The notes: a model not told the origin generated them from the sequence alone. A DNA stretch of 64,000 nucleotides from Micromonospora thermarum (GCF_012034245.1 NZ_JAATEO010000008.1:124001-188000), one strand, 5' to 3'. Positions 1 through 8,237 are shown, counted from the first letter of the stretch. A program made the numbers and translations.

Positions 1-392
1 CCGACCACGGCGATCACCTCGCCGTGCTCCCCCTCGGCGGTCCGCAGCCGCACCGGGATCGCCTCGTGCCGGGCGGGCACGTCCCCGTACCAGACCGGAT
101 CGCCCTCCCGCCAGATCCGGCCCTGGCGGTAGGCGACCTCCAGGTGGGCCACCTCGGGCCCGCCGATGATCCGGCCCACCTGGTCGTCCTGGTACGCCGT
201 CGGCGCGGTGGTCGGCCGGACCTGCGCCACGCAGAGGAACGTCCCGTCCCCGTCCACCGGCACCCAGAGCAGCAGGTCGGCGAAGGAGAGGTCGGAGAGC
301 AACTGCCAGTCGCCCGCGATCCGGTGCAGGTGGTCGATGTCGGCCGGGCGGAGCTGGGTGTGCTCCTCGGCGAGGTCGCGCAGCGTGGACAC
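1..392 (-). CDS. pdtaS: Sensor histidine kinase PdtaS, N-terminal part (cut by window edge)
   Basis: Cytosolic two-component sensor kinase whose partner in mycobacteria is the antiterminator-type regulator PdtaR. The reading frame starts with GTG at 392 and runs off the left edge, so only about 130 residues of the N-terminal GAF-like domain are visible. It begins VSTLRDLAEEHTQLRP and continues with a DWQLLSDLSFADLLLWVP stretch, which I recognise from the N-terminus of the M. tuberculosis PdtaS (Rv3220c). No strong ribosome binding site precedes the GTG. The catalytic kinase half is outside the window. Linkage with the biotinyl carrier and sigR-rsrA genes further right matches the mycobacterial neighbourhood, although several genes are inserted here. 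Confidence 0.85.
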   Translation of the reverse strand, partial: MSTLRDLAEEHTQLRPADIDHLHRIAGDWQLLSDLSFADLLLWVPVDGDGTFLCVAQVRPTTAPTAYQDDQVGRIIGGPEVAHLEVAYRQGRIWREGDPVWYGDVPARHEAIPVRLRTAEGEHGEVIAVV

Positions 393-417
393 GCTGACCA
401 GCGTGCCACGCCGGGAC

Positions 418-1470
418 TCACATCGTCGCGGTGACCTTCTTGAGCCCCCGGGGCGCGTCCGGGTCCTCGCCGCGGGCGAGCGCGAGGGCCAGCGCGAGGC
501 GTTGCAGCGGCAGGATGTCCAGCAGCGGGGCGTACCGCTCGTCGACCTCGGGGACGGCCATCCGGGTCGCGCCCGGGACGTCGGCCGAGCCGACCACGAC
601 CACGTCGGCACGCCGCTCGCCGAGCCGCGGCAGCACCTCCCCCATCGACCGGCCACCGGGGCCCGAGCCGACCACGGCGAGCACCGGCACGTCCGGGTCG
701 GTCATGGCGAGCGGGCCGTGCAGCAGGTCCGCACCCGAGAAGGCGAGCGCCGGCAGGTAGGACGTCTCCATCAGCTTCAGCGCCGCCTCCCGGGCGGTCG
801 GGTACGCGTACCCCCGGCCGGTGGTGACCAGTTGCGCGGCGAAGCGGTACCGGGGCGCGAGCTGGGCGGGGGTCTCGTCGGCGAGGGTGCGGGCGGCCAG
901 CCCGGGGAGCGCGTCGAGGGCCGCCCGCTCGTCGGCGGGGAGCGCCCCGTCGCCGGCCCGGATCCCCTCGACGAGCATCAGGAGGGCGAGCAGCTCGGCG
1001 GTGTAGGTCTTGGTGGCGGCCACGGCCCGCTCGTGACCGGCGGCGATGTCGACGCTCAGCTCCGCGACGCCGGCCAGTGGCGAGTCGGGCGCGTTGGTGA
1101 CCGCGAGCGTGAGCGCCCCGGAGGCACGGGCGGTCCGCAGCACCTCGGCGAGGTCCGGGGAACCGCCGCTCTGGCTCACGCCCACCACGAGCGCGTCGGA
1201 CAGGTCCGGCCGGGCGCCGTACACGGTGACGGCGCTGGGCGAGGCGAGCCCGGCGGGAAGGCCGAGGCGGATCTCGGCGAGGTACGCGCCGTAGAGCGCG
1301 GCGTGGTCGGAGGTGCCGCGGGCCGTGAACACCACGTGCCGGGGGCGACGGTCGGCGATGACGGCGGCGACCCGGGCGATCGCACCGGCGTGCTCGGTGG
1401 AGAGCAGTCGCGCGTACCCCGCCGGCTGCTCGTCGGTGTCGGCGGCCATGCCGGCCCCTGGACGCGTCAT
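418..1470 (-). CDS. SIS-domain sugar phosphate isomerase (GlmS isomerase-like)
   Basis: A 350-residue protein of two SIS (sugar isomerase) domains, related to the isomerase half of glucosamine-6-phosphate synthase but without the glutaminase domain. It may isomerise or deaminate an amino-sugar phosphate. Visible motifs are TARGTSDHAA (first domain, about residue 50), SQSGGSPD (about 100), the VAATKTYTAE stretch typical of GlmS-like SIS proteins (about 150), and ATGRGYAYPT-like plus EAALKLMET in the second domain. I chose ATG 1470 because AGGAG lies six bases upstream; a longer frame to 1548 has no ribosome site. It lies 25 bases upstream of pdtaS on the same strand. The substrate is not deducible. 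Confidence 0.8.
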   Translation of the reverse strand: MTRPGAGMAADTDEQPAGYARLLSTEHAGAIARVAAVIADRRPRHVVFTARGTSDHAALYGAYLAEIRLGLPAGLASPSAVTVYGARPDLSDALVVGVSQSGGSPDLAEVLRTARASGALTLAVTNAPDSPLAGVAELSVDIAAGHERAVAATKTYTAELLALLMLVEGIRAGDGALPADERAALDALPGLAARTLADETPAQLAPRYRFAAQLVTTGRGYAYPTAREAALKLMETSYLPALAFSGADLLHGPLAMTDPDVPVLAVVGSGPGGRSMGEVLPRLGERRADVVVVGSADVPGATRMAVPEVDERYAPLLDILPLQRLALALALARGEDPDAPRGLKKVTATM

Positions 1471-1539
1471 GGAAGCTCCTCCCAAATGCGCGATTGCCGC
1501 GCGTTTCCTGCTCAGTCTTGCACCTTTGATCGGATCCAA

Positions 1540-1561
1540 GCAATGCAACGAGCAGCATTGC
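1540..1561. promoter_or_regulatory. Inverted repeat, candidate operator
   Basis: GCAATGC, eight bases, GCATTGC: a perfect 7-bp inverted repeat in the 164-bp divergent spacer between the SIS gene and the TPR gene, 70 to 90 bases upstream of the SIS start. It is one of the few AT-richer stretches here. A binding site for a dimeric repressor is an inference; it does not resemble the DasR consensus. Confidence 0.35.
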
Positions 1562-1634
1562 GCAGATGATCACTAAGGTTCCTCAACATCACCTACGCTG
1601 ACCCGACCTCACACACCACTGGAGCGAAGCGGAC

Positions 1635-3461
1635 GTGTCCGAGCACGAGCGGGACCTGCCCGCGGCGGAGGAACTGGCCCTGGCCCGGTCGGCACTGGCC
1701 GACGGCGACCTGGCGCACGCCGCCACGCACGTGGCGGGCGCGCTCGCGCAGGCGCCGACCCTGCCCGAGGTGCACGAGGTTCTCGCCCGCCTCGCCGCCA
1801 CCGGCGGGGGCGGACTCGACCTGTTCCCCCTGCGCCACAACGTGTTCGTCGGCACCGTGGTCGCCCGCGCCCACCTGCTCGCCGCCGCCGGCCGCCCCGC
1901 CGAGGGTCTGGACCTGCTCGTCGCGGCCACCGGCCACGCACCCGCGACGCCCTGGGCGGAGGTGCCCTGGGTGACCGCGCCCGAGCTGGCCGAGCGCCTC
2001 GACCCGGACCGCACCGCCCGGATCCTCATGCAGGTGTGCGCGGCCACGCCGGATCCGGTGCCCCCGGCGGGCCGGCCCGCCCTGGCCCCGTACCTCGTGC
2101 TCGCCCGCAACGCGGTCATCGTCCACCCGGAACACGCGCTGCTGCTCGGCGCGGCGTCCGCGCTCGCCCGGCGGATCGGCGAGGTCGCGGCCGCGATCCG
2201 CTGGGCCGGCCAGGGCGTACGCGCGGAGCCGTCGAAGATCGGCGAGGTGTGGCTCGGGTACGCGTACCGCAGCGCCGGCCGGATCCGGGAGGCGCTGTCC
2301 GCGCTCGAACGGGCCGTCGCGCACGACCCGGACGACCTGGCGGTGTACGCCGACATCGCCGGCACCCTCGCCGACCACGGCCGGCTCGACGAGGCGCTCG
2401 ACTGGATCGACCGGGCTCTCGCCCGGGACCCGTCCTTCGACTGCGCCGTGCACACCGCGCACCGGTTGCGGTTCCGGCGCGACGGCGACGCGGCGCACCT
2501 CGTGGCGCTGGCCGACTTCACGCGGGAGCACCCGGACGACACCCACGAGCACGCGGACCTCGCCGAGGCCTGCGCCGGCCGCCCGTGGCTCGGGCAGGTC
2601 ACACCCGCCGTCGGGCCGGCGGTCGACGCGCTGCGCGCCGTCCTCGCCGACGACCACCGCGGACTGGGCGTCACCGTCCGGCTGGAGTCGCCGACGCCGC
2701 CGAGCGCCCTGCGTACGCTCACCGCCGCCGCGCCCGGCCTGCGGGTGGAGGCGATCGACGGGCCCGGCCCGGATCCGCGCGAGCCGCGGCGGGCGACCGG
2801 CCGACGGCTGTGGCGGTACGACGGCGACTCGGTCACCCCCGCCCTGCCGGCGCCGTCGGCGGAGGCCGCCGCTCACCTCCGGCAGTTCGTGCACCCGGCC
2901 TGGCCGCATCCGCCGGCGGCGTACGACGCCGCGGTCGCACTGGCCACCCTCGATCTCGCGGACCTGCTCGGCCTGCTCGTCCACCCGCCGGCCGCCCCGC
3001 CGACCGCGCTGGGCCGGGTACTCGACGGTCAGGACCCGGCGCTGTGGGCCCGCAGCGTGCAGGTCTGGACCTGCCTGGGGCTGCTGCACCACCGCACCGA
3101 CGAGCCGTGGGCGGGGTCGACCCGACGCCAGGTGCTGCTGGACCTGGTGTGGGGCGTCGAGGACTGGACCACCGAGGCGGCGCTGTTCGCCCTGGTCACC
3201 CTCGCCTGGGTGGACCCGTCGGTACGCCCCGACGTCGCGGCGGTCGTGGCGGAGCGGCTGGCCGACGCCGTGGAGGTGGCCCGGACGCGACCGGTGTCGA
3301 TCGCCGTGTCCCTGGGTCACCTGGCACTGGCCACCCCCGACCTGTCCCCGGAAGCGCGGGCGCTGGCCCACGCCCTGACCGGCGGTCCGCCGGGCTCCGG
3401 CGGTCCCGGCGCGCTCCGCCGCCTCTGGCACCACCTGGCCACGCTGTTCCGCCGACCCTGA
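1635..3461 (+). CDS. Tetratricopeptide-repeat protein of unknown function
   Basis: A 608-residue protein with TPR-like helical repeats at the N-terminus (about residues 10 to 100) and clearly at about 175 to 290, where the pattern of small-residue pairs recurs (GYAYRSAGRIREALSALERA, then TLADHGRLDEALDWIDRAL). TPR repeats mediate protein-protein contacts. The C-terminal half (after about residue 300) has no motif I recognise, and no signal peptide or membrane segment is seen. GTG 1635 is preceded by GGAGCG. Divergent from the SIS gene. Its partner is unknown. Confidence 0.75.
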   Translation: MSEHERDLPAAEELALARSALADGDLAHAATHVAGALAQAPTLPEVHEVLARLAATGGGGLDLFPLRHNVFVGTVVARAHLLAAAGRPAEGLDLLVAATGHAPATPWAEVPWVTAPELAERLDPDRTARILMQVCAATPDPVPPAGRPALAPYLVLARNAVIVHPEHALLLGAASALARRIGEVAAAIRWAGQGVRAEPSKIGEVWLGYAYRSAGRIREALSALERAVAHDPDDLAVYADIAGTLADHGRLDEALDWIDRALARDPSFDCAVHTAHRLRFRRDGDAAHLVALADFTREHPDDTHEHADLAEACAGRPWLGQVTPAVGPAVDALRAVLADDHRGLGVTVRLESPTPPSALRTLTAAAPGLRVEAIDGPGPDPREPRRATGRRLWRYDGDSVTPALPAPSAEAAAHLRQFVHPAWPHPPAAYDAAVALATLDLADLLGLLVHPPAAPPTALGRVLDGQDPALWARSVQVWTCLGLLHHRTDEPWAGSTRRQVLLDLVWGVEDWTTEAALFALVTLAWVDPSVRPDVAAVVAERLADAVEVARTRPVSIAVSLGHLALATPDLSPEARALAHALTGGPPGSGGPGALRRLWHHLATLFRRP

Positions 3462-3500
3462 CCGCGCCCTCCCACACCGGCGGCCCGCGCACGTACCCCG

Positions 3501-3521
3501 CGCACTTTCGCCGAAAGTGCG
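3501..3521. terminator. Palindrome between convergent genes
   Basis: CGCACTTTCG, one base, CGAAAGTGCG: perfect 10-bp arms with a single-base centre, 40 bases after the TPR stop and 80 bases after the end of the opposing MFS gene. Its position suggests a bidirectional terminator. No T-run follows. The short spacer means it may instead be a dispersed palindromic element; see the findings. Confidence 0.5.
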
Positions 3522-3601
3522 GCGTCCCGACGCGGGGAGGCCGCACTGTCAGTGCAGATGCGCGGTGGTGCGCGGGCGCTGCGCCACGCGGGGCGGCCGG
3601 G

Positions 3602-5182
3602 TCAGGGGGTCGGGGTCTTGGCGAGGGCGGTCTCCGCCTCGTCGGCCGGGGCCGCGGGCGGGGTGTTCGCGGTGCGCAGCGGGATCTCCTTGATGAACCA
3701 GGCGAGCACCGGCACCACGACGGTGAAGAGCACGGCCCACAGGAAGACCTGCGAGATCGCGTCGGCGAGGCCACCGAGGACCACCTCGCGGGCCTGCGCC
3801 GGCAGGTCCCGGAGCCGCTCCAGGTCCATCGCCGCGCCGGCCTCGCCGCCCCCGCCGAAGGAGCCGCCGGCCGGGGAGTCGGCCAGCCGGTTGGCGAAGA
3901 TCGCGCCGAACAGGGAGATGCCGAACGAACCGCCGATCGAGCGGAAGAACGTGGCCGCACCGCTCGCCGCGCCCAGGTCGCGCTGCTCCACGCTGTTCTG
4001 CGCGATGAGCATCGAGGTCTGCATGAGGAAGCCCATGCCGACGCCGAGCACCACCATGTAGAGCGAGGACTCGACCTTGCTGGTGTGCACGTCGAGGCGG
4101 GCCAGCAGCGCCATGCCGGCGGTCATCACCACACCGCCGACGATCGGGAACGCCCGGTACCGGCCGGTCCTCGTGATCGCCCGGCCCACCACCAGCGAGA
4201 CCACGAGCATCCCGAACATCAGCGGGAGCAGGAGCAGGCCGGAGTTGGTGGCCGAGGCGCCCTGCACGGTCTGCTGGTAGAGCGGCAGGAAGTTCATCGC
4301 GCCGAACATCGCGAAGCCGAGCAGGAAGCCGACCACCGAGATCAGCGCGAAGTTGCGGTTGGCGAAGAGCCCGAGCGGCAGGATCGGCTCCACCGCCCGC
4401 CGTTCGACGACGCCGAAGGCGGCGAGCGCGACCAGGGCGAACGCGGCCAGGCCGAGGATCTGCGGGGAGGCCCAGTCGTACTCGTTGCCGCCCCAGGTGG
4501 TGATCAGGACGATCGCCGTGATGCCCGCCGAGAGCAGCGCCGCGCCCCACCAGTCGATCCGGTGCTCGGTGCGGTGGCGGGGCAGGTGCAGGGTGGCGAT
4601 CAGCAGCACCAGCGCGACCCCACCCAGCGGCAGGTTGACGTAGAACGCCCACCGCCACGACAGGTGGTCGGTGATGAAGCCGCCGACGAGCGGGCCGGCC
4701 ACCATGGCGATCGCCATGATGCCGGCGATCATGCCCTGGTAACGCCCCCGCTCCCGGGGCGGGACCAGGTCGCCGATGATCGCCATCACGCCGACCATGA
4801 GGCCACCGGCGCCGAGGCCCTGGACGGCGCGGAACGCGATCAGTTCGACCATCCCGCCGTCGGCCCCGCCGAACAGCGCCGAGCCCGCCATCCCGCAGAG
4901 CGCGGAACCGATCAGGAAGACCACCACGGCGGTCAGGAAGACCGGCTTACGGCCGTAGAGGTCGCCGATCTTGCCCCAGATCGGGGTGGAGACGGTCGTG
5001 CCGAGGACGTACGCGGTCACGACCCAGGTGAAGTGGTCCAACCCGCCGAACTCGCCCACGATCCGCGGGAGGGCCGTGCTGACGATCATGTTGTCCAGCA
5101 TCGCCAGCATCATGGCGATCATCAGGCCGAAGAGCACGAGCCGGACGTTCGGTCGTACCGGCGCCTGAGCTTCCTGGGTCAT
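3602..5182 (-). CDS. MFS multidrug exporter, DHA2 (EmrB/QacA) family
   Basis: Proton-driven drug exporter of 526 residues, the usual length for the 14-helix DHA2 family. Near the N-terminus the LDNMIVSTALPRI motif marks helix 1 of this family; the loop motif GKIGDLYGRKPVF follows helix 2 (about residue 70), and a second motif, PPRERGRYQG, lies near residue 130. Hydrophobic segments recur to the end and the tail is short and charged. The gene diverges from a TetR regulator, the standard arrangement for a drug-inducible pump. The substrate cannot be read from sequence. Confidence 0.9.
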   Translation of the reverse strand: MTQEAQAPVRPNVRLVLFGLMIAMMLAMLDNMIVSTALPRIVGEFGGLDHFTWVVTAYVLGTTVSTPIWGKIGDLYGRKPVFLTAVVVFLIGSALCGMAGSALFGGADGGMVELIAFRAVQGLGAGGLMVGVMAIIGDLVPPRERGRYQGMIAGIMAIAMVAGPLVGGFITDHLSWRWAFYVNLPLGGVALVLLIATLHLPRHRTEHRIDWWGAALLSAGITAIVLITTWGGNEYDWASPQILGLAAFALVALAAFGVVERRAVEPILPLGLFANRNFALISVVGFLLGFAMFGAMNFLPLYQQTVQGASATNSGLLLLPLMFGMLVVSLVVGRAITRTGRYRAFPIVGGVVMTAGMALLARLDVHTSKVESSLYMVVLGVGMGFLMQTSMLIAQNSVEQRDLGAASGAATFFRSIGGSFGISLFGAIFANRLADSPAGGSFGGGGEAGAAMDLERLRDLPAQAREVVLGGLADAISQVFLWAVLFTVVVPVLAWFIKEIPLRTANTPPAAPADEAETALAKTPTP

Positions 5183-5207
5183 CGGTAGGCTCCCCCCGAG
5201 AAGTGTG

Positions 5208-5257
5208 CAACTTACTTGCCGCCCGGCTAGTCAGCTTACTAGCCGCACGGTAAGTTG
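5208..5257. promoter_or_regulatory. Candidate TetR operators in the divergent promoter
   Basis: In the roughly 100-bp spacer between pump and TetR gene, CAACTTACTTGCC (5208-5220) and CAGCTTACTAGCC (5232-5244) form a direct repeat with two differences, spaced 24 bases. CAACTTAC (5208-5215) is also the reverse complement of GTAAGTTG (5250-5257), and GGCTAGT/ACTAGCC (5225-5231, 5238-5244) flank six bases. The nested dyads fit operators for the adjacent repressor controlling both genes. Confidence 0.6.
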
Positions 5258-5285
5258 GGCACCTAACAACGGTCAAGCGAGTCGG

Positions 5286-5876
5286 GTGGTGAGGGTGAGG
5301 GAGAGCACAGGCGGCACGCGAGAGCGCATCAAGGCCGTCGCGCTGGAGCTCTTCACCGAGCAGGGGTACGAGAAGACCTCGCTCCGGGAGATCGCCGAGC
5401 GGTTGAACGTGACGAAGGCGGCGCTCTACTACCACTTCAAGAGCAAGGACGAGATCGTCAGCAGCTTCGTCGAGGACCGCCTCGACCGCATGGACGAGCT
5501 CGTCGCGTGGGCCGAGGGGCAGCCGGCCACCCTGGAGACCCGGCGGGCGATCCTCGGCCGGTACGCCGACACGATGTTCGCCGGCGACCAGCCCTCGGTG
5601 ATGCGCTTCTTCGAGCAGAACCAGACGGTCCTGAAGAGCCTCGCCGCCGGCCAGCAGATGCGGGACCGCATGTTCGGCCTGGCCAACGCGCTCTGCCGGG
5701 GTGACGACTCCCCCGGCGCCCAACTGCGGGCCGTGCTGGCGCTGTTCGCCGTGCACAGCAGCTGGTTCGCGGTACGCACCCCGGGCATCACCGACGCCGA
5801 GCGCCGGCGGATCGCCATGGAGGTCGCCGACGAACTGCTCGCGGCCATCGGCTCCCGACCGGACGAACGGTCCTGA
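5286..5876 (+). CDS. TetR-family transcriptional regulator
   Basis: DNA-binding repressor that probably controls the divergent MFS exporter. The N-terminal helix-turn-helix is clear: ALELFTEQGYEKTSLREIAERL followed by NVTKAALYYHFKSKDEI, the canonical TetR core with YYHFKSK. The C-terminal ligand domain (about residues 65 to 195) is variable. Start choice is uncertain: GTG codons at 5286, 5289 and 5295 are in frame, none with a strong ribosome site, and the product would be 193 to 196 residues, the usual TetR size. An upstream in-frame extension to 5205 would run through the operator repeats and is unlikely to be coding. Confidence 0.88.
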   Translation: MVRVRESTGGTRERIKAVALELFTEQGYEKTSLREIAERLNVTKAALYYHFKSKDEIVSSFVEDRLDRMDELVAWAEGQPATLETRRAILGRYADTMFAGDQPSVMRFFEQNQTVLKSLAAGQQMRDRMFGLANALCRGDDSPGAQLRAVLALFAVHSSWFAVRTPGITDAERRRIAMEVADELLAAIGSRPDERS

Positions 5877-5948
5877 CCCCACGGCGCACGGCCGGGCATG
5901 CCACCGGCGCCGGACCGTTCACCCGGCGGCCGGTGGCCGCGGAACGGG

Positions 5949-6452
5949 TCAGGCCGTGAGGTCCAGCCGCAGGGCGAGCAGGTCCACGCCCGCCAGCGGC
6001 GACCAGTCCTTCGCCGGTACGCGGACGAAGCCCCGCCGCTGGTAGAGCCGCTGCGCGGAGGCCGCGTGGCCGTCCCGTACGCAGATCATCACGGCCGAGC
6101 AGCCCAACCCGGTGGCGCGCGCGACGCACGCGTCGACCAGCGCCGCCCCGACCCCCCGGCCCTGCGCGGCCGGGTCCACGGCGAGCATCCGGAACTCCGC
6201 CTCGCCCGGGCCGGACAGCTCGGCGTACCGGCTGCCGGGCAGCACGAAGGTCACCGAGCCGAGCACGGCGTCCGTGACCGGGTCGACGGCGACCAGCACG
6301 TCGCCGTGCTCCGCACGGGTGGCCACGTCGGCGAGCACCACGCCGTACCCGGTCTCGCCCTTGAGCTGCCCGTCGGCCTCGTACGCGGCGACCGTCAGCC
6401 GCGCCACAGCGGCGAAGTCGGCCGGCCCCGCCGACCGCACGAGGACACTCAA
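5949..6452 (-). CDS. GNAT-family N-acetyltransferase
   Basis: Acetyl-CoA dependent N-acyltransferase of 167 residues. The acetyl-CoA loop is visible as RMLAVDPAAQGRGVGAALV (about residues 88 to 105), followed by the family's C-terminal helix and ERxF-like YQRRGF motif. The start is TTG 6452, whose bases overlap the TGA stop of the upstream biotinyl-carrier gene (TTGA overlap), so the two are translationally coupled. The longer frame to 6704 overlaps that gene out of frame and is rejected. Substrate unknown; the coupling suggests, without proof, a link to the carrier. Confidence 0.82.
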   Translation of the reverse strand: MSVLVRSAGPADFAAVARLTVAAYEADGQLKGETGYGVVLADVATRAEHGDVLVAVDPVTDAVLGSVTFVLPGSRYAELSGPGEAEFRMLAVDPAAQGRGVGAALVDACVARATGLGCSAVMICVRDGHAASAQRLYQRRGFVRVPAKDWSPLAGVDLLALRLDLTA

Positions 6453-6664
6453 TCGATCACCGCGATCAGGTCGCCGTCCTGCACGACGTCGCCCTCGTTG
6501 ACAGCGAGCTGCTTCACGACACCGTCGGACTCGGCGACGACCGGGATCTCCATCTTCATCGACTCCAGGATCACCAGTGTGTCCCCCTCGGACACGGTGT
6601 CCCCGGCCGACGCGACGACCTTCCAGACGTTCGCCACCATCTCGGCGCGGATCTCCTCGGCCAT
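6449..6664 (-). CDS. Biotin/lipoyl attachment carrier protein (TB7.3-like)
   Basis: A 71-residue single-domain biotinyl carrier. The modification site is the ESMKMEIPV motif near residue 36, where the lysine between the two methionines is biotinylated in this family. It matches the small M. tuberculosis protein TB7.3 (Rv3221c), which is found beside the anti-sigma factor RshA and PdtaS, as it is here. ATG 6664 has GGGAGG about nine bases upstream; a longer frame to 7126 is not supported. Which carboxylase, if any, uses it is not known from the sequence. Confidence 0.9.
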   Translation of the reverse strand: MAEEIRAEMVANVWKVVASAGDTVSEGDTLVILESMKMEIPVVAESDGVVKQLAVNEGDVVQDGDLIAVID

Positions 6665-6964
6665 GTCGGCCCTCCCTTTCGCGACTGCCTGCCGACGTAT
6701 CCAATCATGTCGGCGGGCCGCGGTGGGCGGGAGCGGGTGGCCGGAGGCGTGATCCACTCCGACGTGCCGCTCCGCCGGCTCCCGGCGTGTCGGGCGGCGC
6801 GGCGTACCCGGAAAAGGGGCCCGGAGGGGGGCTGCCGGCGGTGACGGCACTAGGGTCTGTGTCGAAGTCCTCGGTCGGACCGAGGCGGAGTCGAGCCGGC
6901 CGGTGCGTGCCGCGGCGTCGCGGACGCCCACGGCGGTGGCAACGGCCATAACGAGGAGGTCACC
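6665..6964. other. Spacer with candidate promoter for bL37
   Basis: About 300 bases without a convincing ORF. A TAGGGT hexamer at 6851-6856 is a good actinobacterial -10 for the rightward bL37 gene, implying a leader of about 100 bases; no clear -35 is seen at the right distance. The left part carries the promoter region of the biotinyl-carrier gene but no recognisable hexamers. Confidence 0.35.
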
Positions 6965-7039
6965 ATGGCGAAGAAGGCCCGTAGGAAGAGGGCTCGCAAG
7001 AAGAGCGCCGCCAACCACGGCAAGCGCCCCAACTCCTGA
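6965..7039 (+). CDS. 50S ribosomal protein bL37 (24 residues)
   Basis: A 24-codon gene, ATG to TGA, preceded by GAGGAGGT at 6953-6960, a near-perfect Shine-Dalgarno. The product starts MAKKARRKRARKK and ends NHGKRPNS, almost entirely basic. It closely resembles the actinobacterial 24-residue ribosomal protein bL37 seen in mycobacterial ribosome structures (also labelled as an AURKAIP1/COX24-domain peptide). It is followed by a strong hairpin terminator. Its size explains why gene callers miss it. Confidence 0.9.
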   Translation: MAKKARRKRARKKSAANHGKRPNS

Positions 7040-7084
7040 GGCGCCGGACCGGGCGTGCCAGCCCGGTCGGACGCTGGACGCGAC

Positions 7085-7116
7085 GGTGGCCCGGGTCGTC
7101 TCCGACCCGGGCCACC
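7085..7116. terminator. Bidirectional hairpin terminator
   Basis: Perfect 14-bp stem (GGTGGCCCGGGTCG and its complement) with the loop TCTC, between the convergent ends of bL37 and rsrA. It can serve both strands. No U-run, as is common in high-GC actinobacteria. Confidence 0.75.
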
Positions 7117-7129
7117 GGTGTCTCACGCG

Positions 7130-7417
7130 TCAGTCGGCCAGTTCCCGTGACTCGCTGCTCTCGAAGACCACGAGCTCGGTCAGCTTGACCCGGAGCCGCT
7201 CGCGCAGCTGCTCGGGGGCCGTCTCGTTGCCGCAGCAGCGGGCGACCAGCGCCTTGACCTCCTGCTCGATGCCGTACTCGCGCAGGCAGTGCCCGCACTC
7301 GTTGAGGTGGTACCGGATCAGCGTGCGGCGCTCCTCGGCGCACTCCAGGTCCAGGTAGAGGTACACCTCTGCCAGCACCTCGCGGCAGTCCGTCTCGTGC
7401 GGCTCTCCACAGCTCAC
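7130..7417 (-). CDS. rsrA: Zinc-containing redox anti-sigma factor RsrA/RshA
   Basis: A 95-residue ZAS-family anti-sigma factor that holds SigR inactive under reducing conditions and releases it when disulfide stress oxidises its thiols. The zinc motif HxxxCxxC is visible as HLNECGHC (about residues 38 to 45); a further cysteine lies at position 11, and CC at about 62. Start GTG 7417 lies directly after the SigR stop (TGACGTG), so it is co-translated with its sigma factor. The pair is the actinobacterial equivalent of sigH-rshA. Confidence 0.92.
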   Translation of the reverse strand: MSCGEPHETDCREVLAEVYLYLDLECAEERRTLIRYHLNECGHCLREYGIEQEVKALVARCCGNETAPEQLRERLRVKLTELVVFESSESRELAD

Positions 7418-7418
7418 G

Positions 7419-8237
7419 TCACACCTCCCGGCCGGCGGCAGCGGTCGAGCCCTTCGACGACGAGGCGGAGCTGAAACCCCGCTCCGCCGCGTACTGCTCG
7501 AGCAGCTTGCGCAGATTACGTCGGCCCCGGTGCAGGCGCGACATCACCGTGCCGATCGGCGTACCCATGATGTCGGCGACCTCCTTGTAGGAGAAGCCCT
7601 CGACATCGGTGAGGTAGACGGCCAGGCGGAACTCCTCCGGCAGCGCCTGGAGGGCCTCCTTGACGTCGCTGTCCGGGAGCCGGTCCAGCGCCTCCGTCTC
7701 GGCGGACCGCAGCCCGCTGGAGGTGTGCGACTCGGCTTCGGCGAGCTGCCAGTCGGTGATCTCGTCGGTCGGCGCCTGGATCGGCTGGCGCTGCCGGCGA
7801 CGGTAGGAGTTGATGTAGGTGTTGGTCAGGATCCGGTACAGCCAGGCCTTCAGGTTCGTGCCCTGCTCGAACTGGTGGAAGGCCGCGTACGCCTTCAGAT
7901 AAGTCTCCTGGACCAGGTCCTCGGCATCCGCCGGGTTGCGGGTCATCCGCAGGCCGGCAGCGTAGAGCTGATCGACGAAGGGCATCGCGTCCCGCTCGAA
8001 GCGGGCCCTGCGCTCGTCCGTCTTCTCGGTGGTCAACCGCACATCCCCTCGCGTCGGATGCTTTCCCGCCGAGGATACGCGCACGGACCTGGCCGCAGAT
8101 TCACTTCCGGCGGGTGTGCCCGCGCTCACCGGCTCGACCGGCGGCACCGCCGCGGGCCAGTCCGGCCCCTCGAGCAGCCGGCGCAGCTCCCGCGCGCCCC
8201 GCTCGTCCCGTTCCCGGGCCTGCGTCTCGGTCGGCAC
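7419..8237 (-). CDS. sigR: ECF sigma factor SigR/SigH, thiol-stress response
   Basis: Extracytoplasmic-function sigma factor controlling the disulfide-stress regulon. Region 2 is seen as [17 protein letters not shown] with [19 protein letters not shown], and region 4 as [23 protein letters not shown]. Two starts are plausible. GTG 8237 has AGGAG seven bases upstream and gives 272 residues with a 65-residue N-terminal extension; GTG 8042 has GAGGGGAT just before it and gives the 207-residue core. Streptomyces SigR is known to have a long, unstable isoform made this way. A SigR-type promoter precedes the gene, so it is probably autoregulated. The rsrA gene follows at once. Confidence 0.92.
   Translation of the reverse strand: MPTETQARERDERGARELRRLLEGPDWPAAVPPVEPVSAGTPAGSESAARSVRVSSAGKHPTRGDVRLTTEKTDERRARFERDAMPFVDQLYAAGLRMTRNPADAEDLVQETYLKAYAAFHQFEQGTNLKAWLYRILTNTYINSYRRRQRQPIQAPTDEITDWQLAEAESHTSSGLRSAETEALDRLPDSDVKEALQALPEEFRLAVYLTDVEGFSYKEVADIMGTPIGTVMSRLHRGRRNLRKLLEQYAAERGFSSASSSKGSTAAAGREV

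Noticed and set aside
2036..5188. 1050-residue + strand frame
   Set aside because: Runs through two real genes in other frames, contains the TPR/MFS terminator region and is almost only Arg, Gly, Ala and Pro.
5949..6704. Longer GNAT protein of 251 residues
   Set aside because: The extension overlaps the biotinyl-carrier gene out of frame; the coupled TTG at 6452 fits the domain start.
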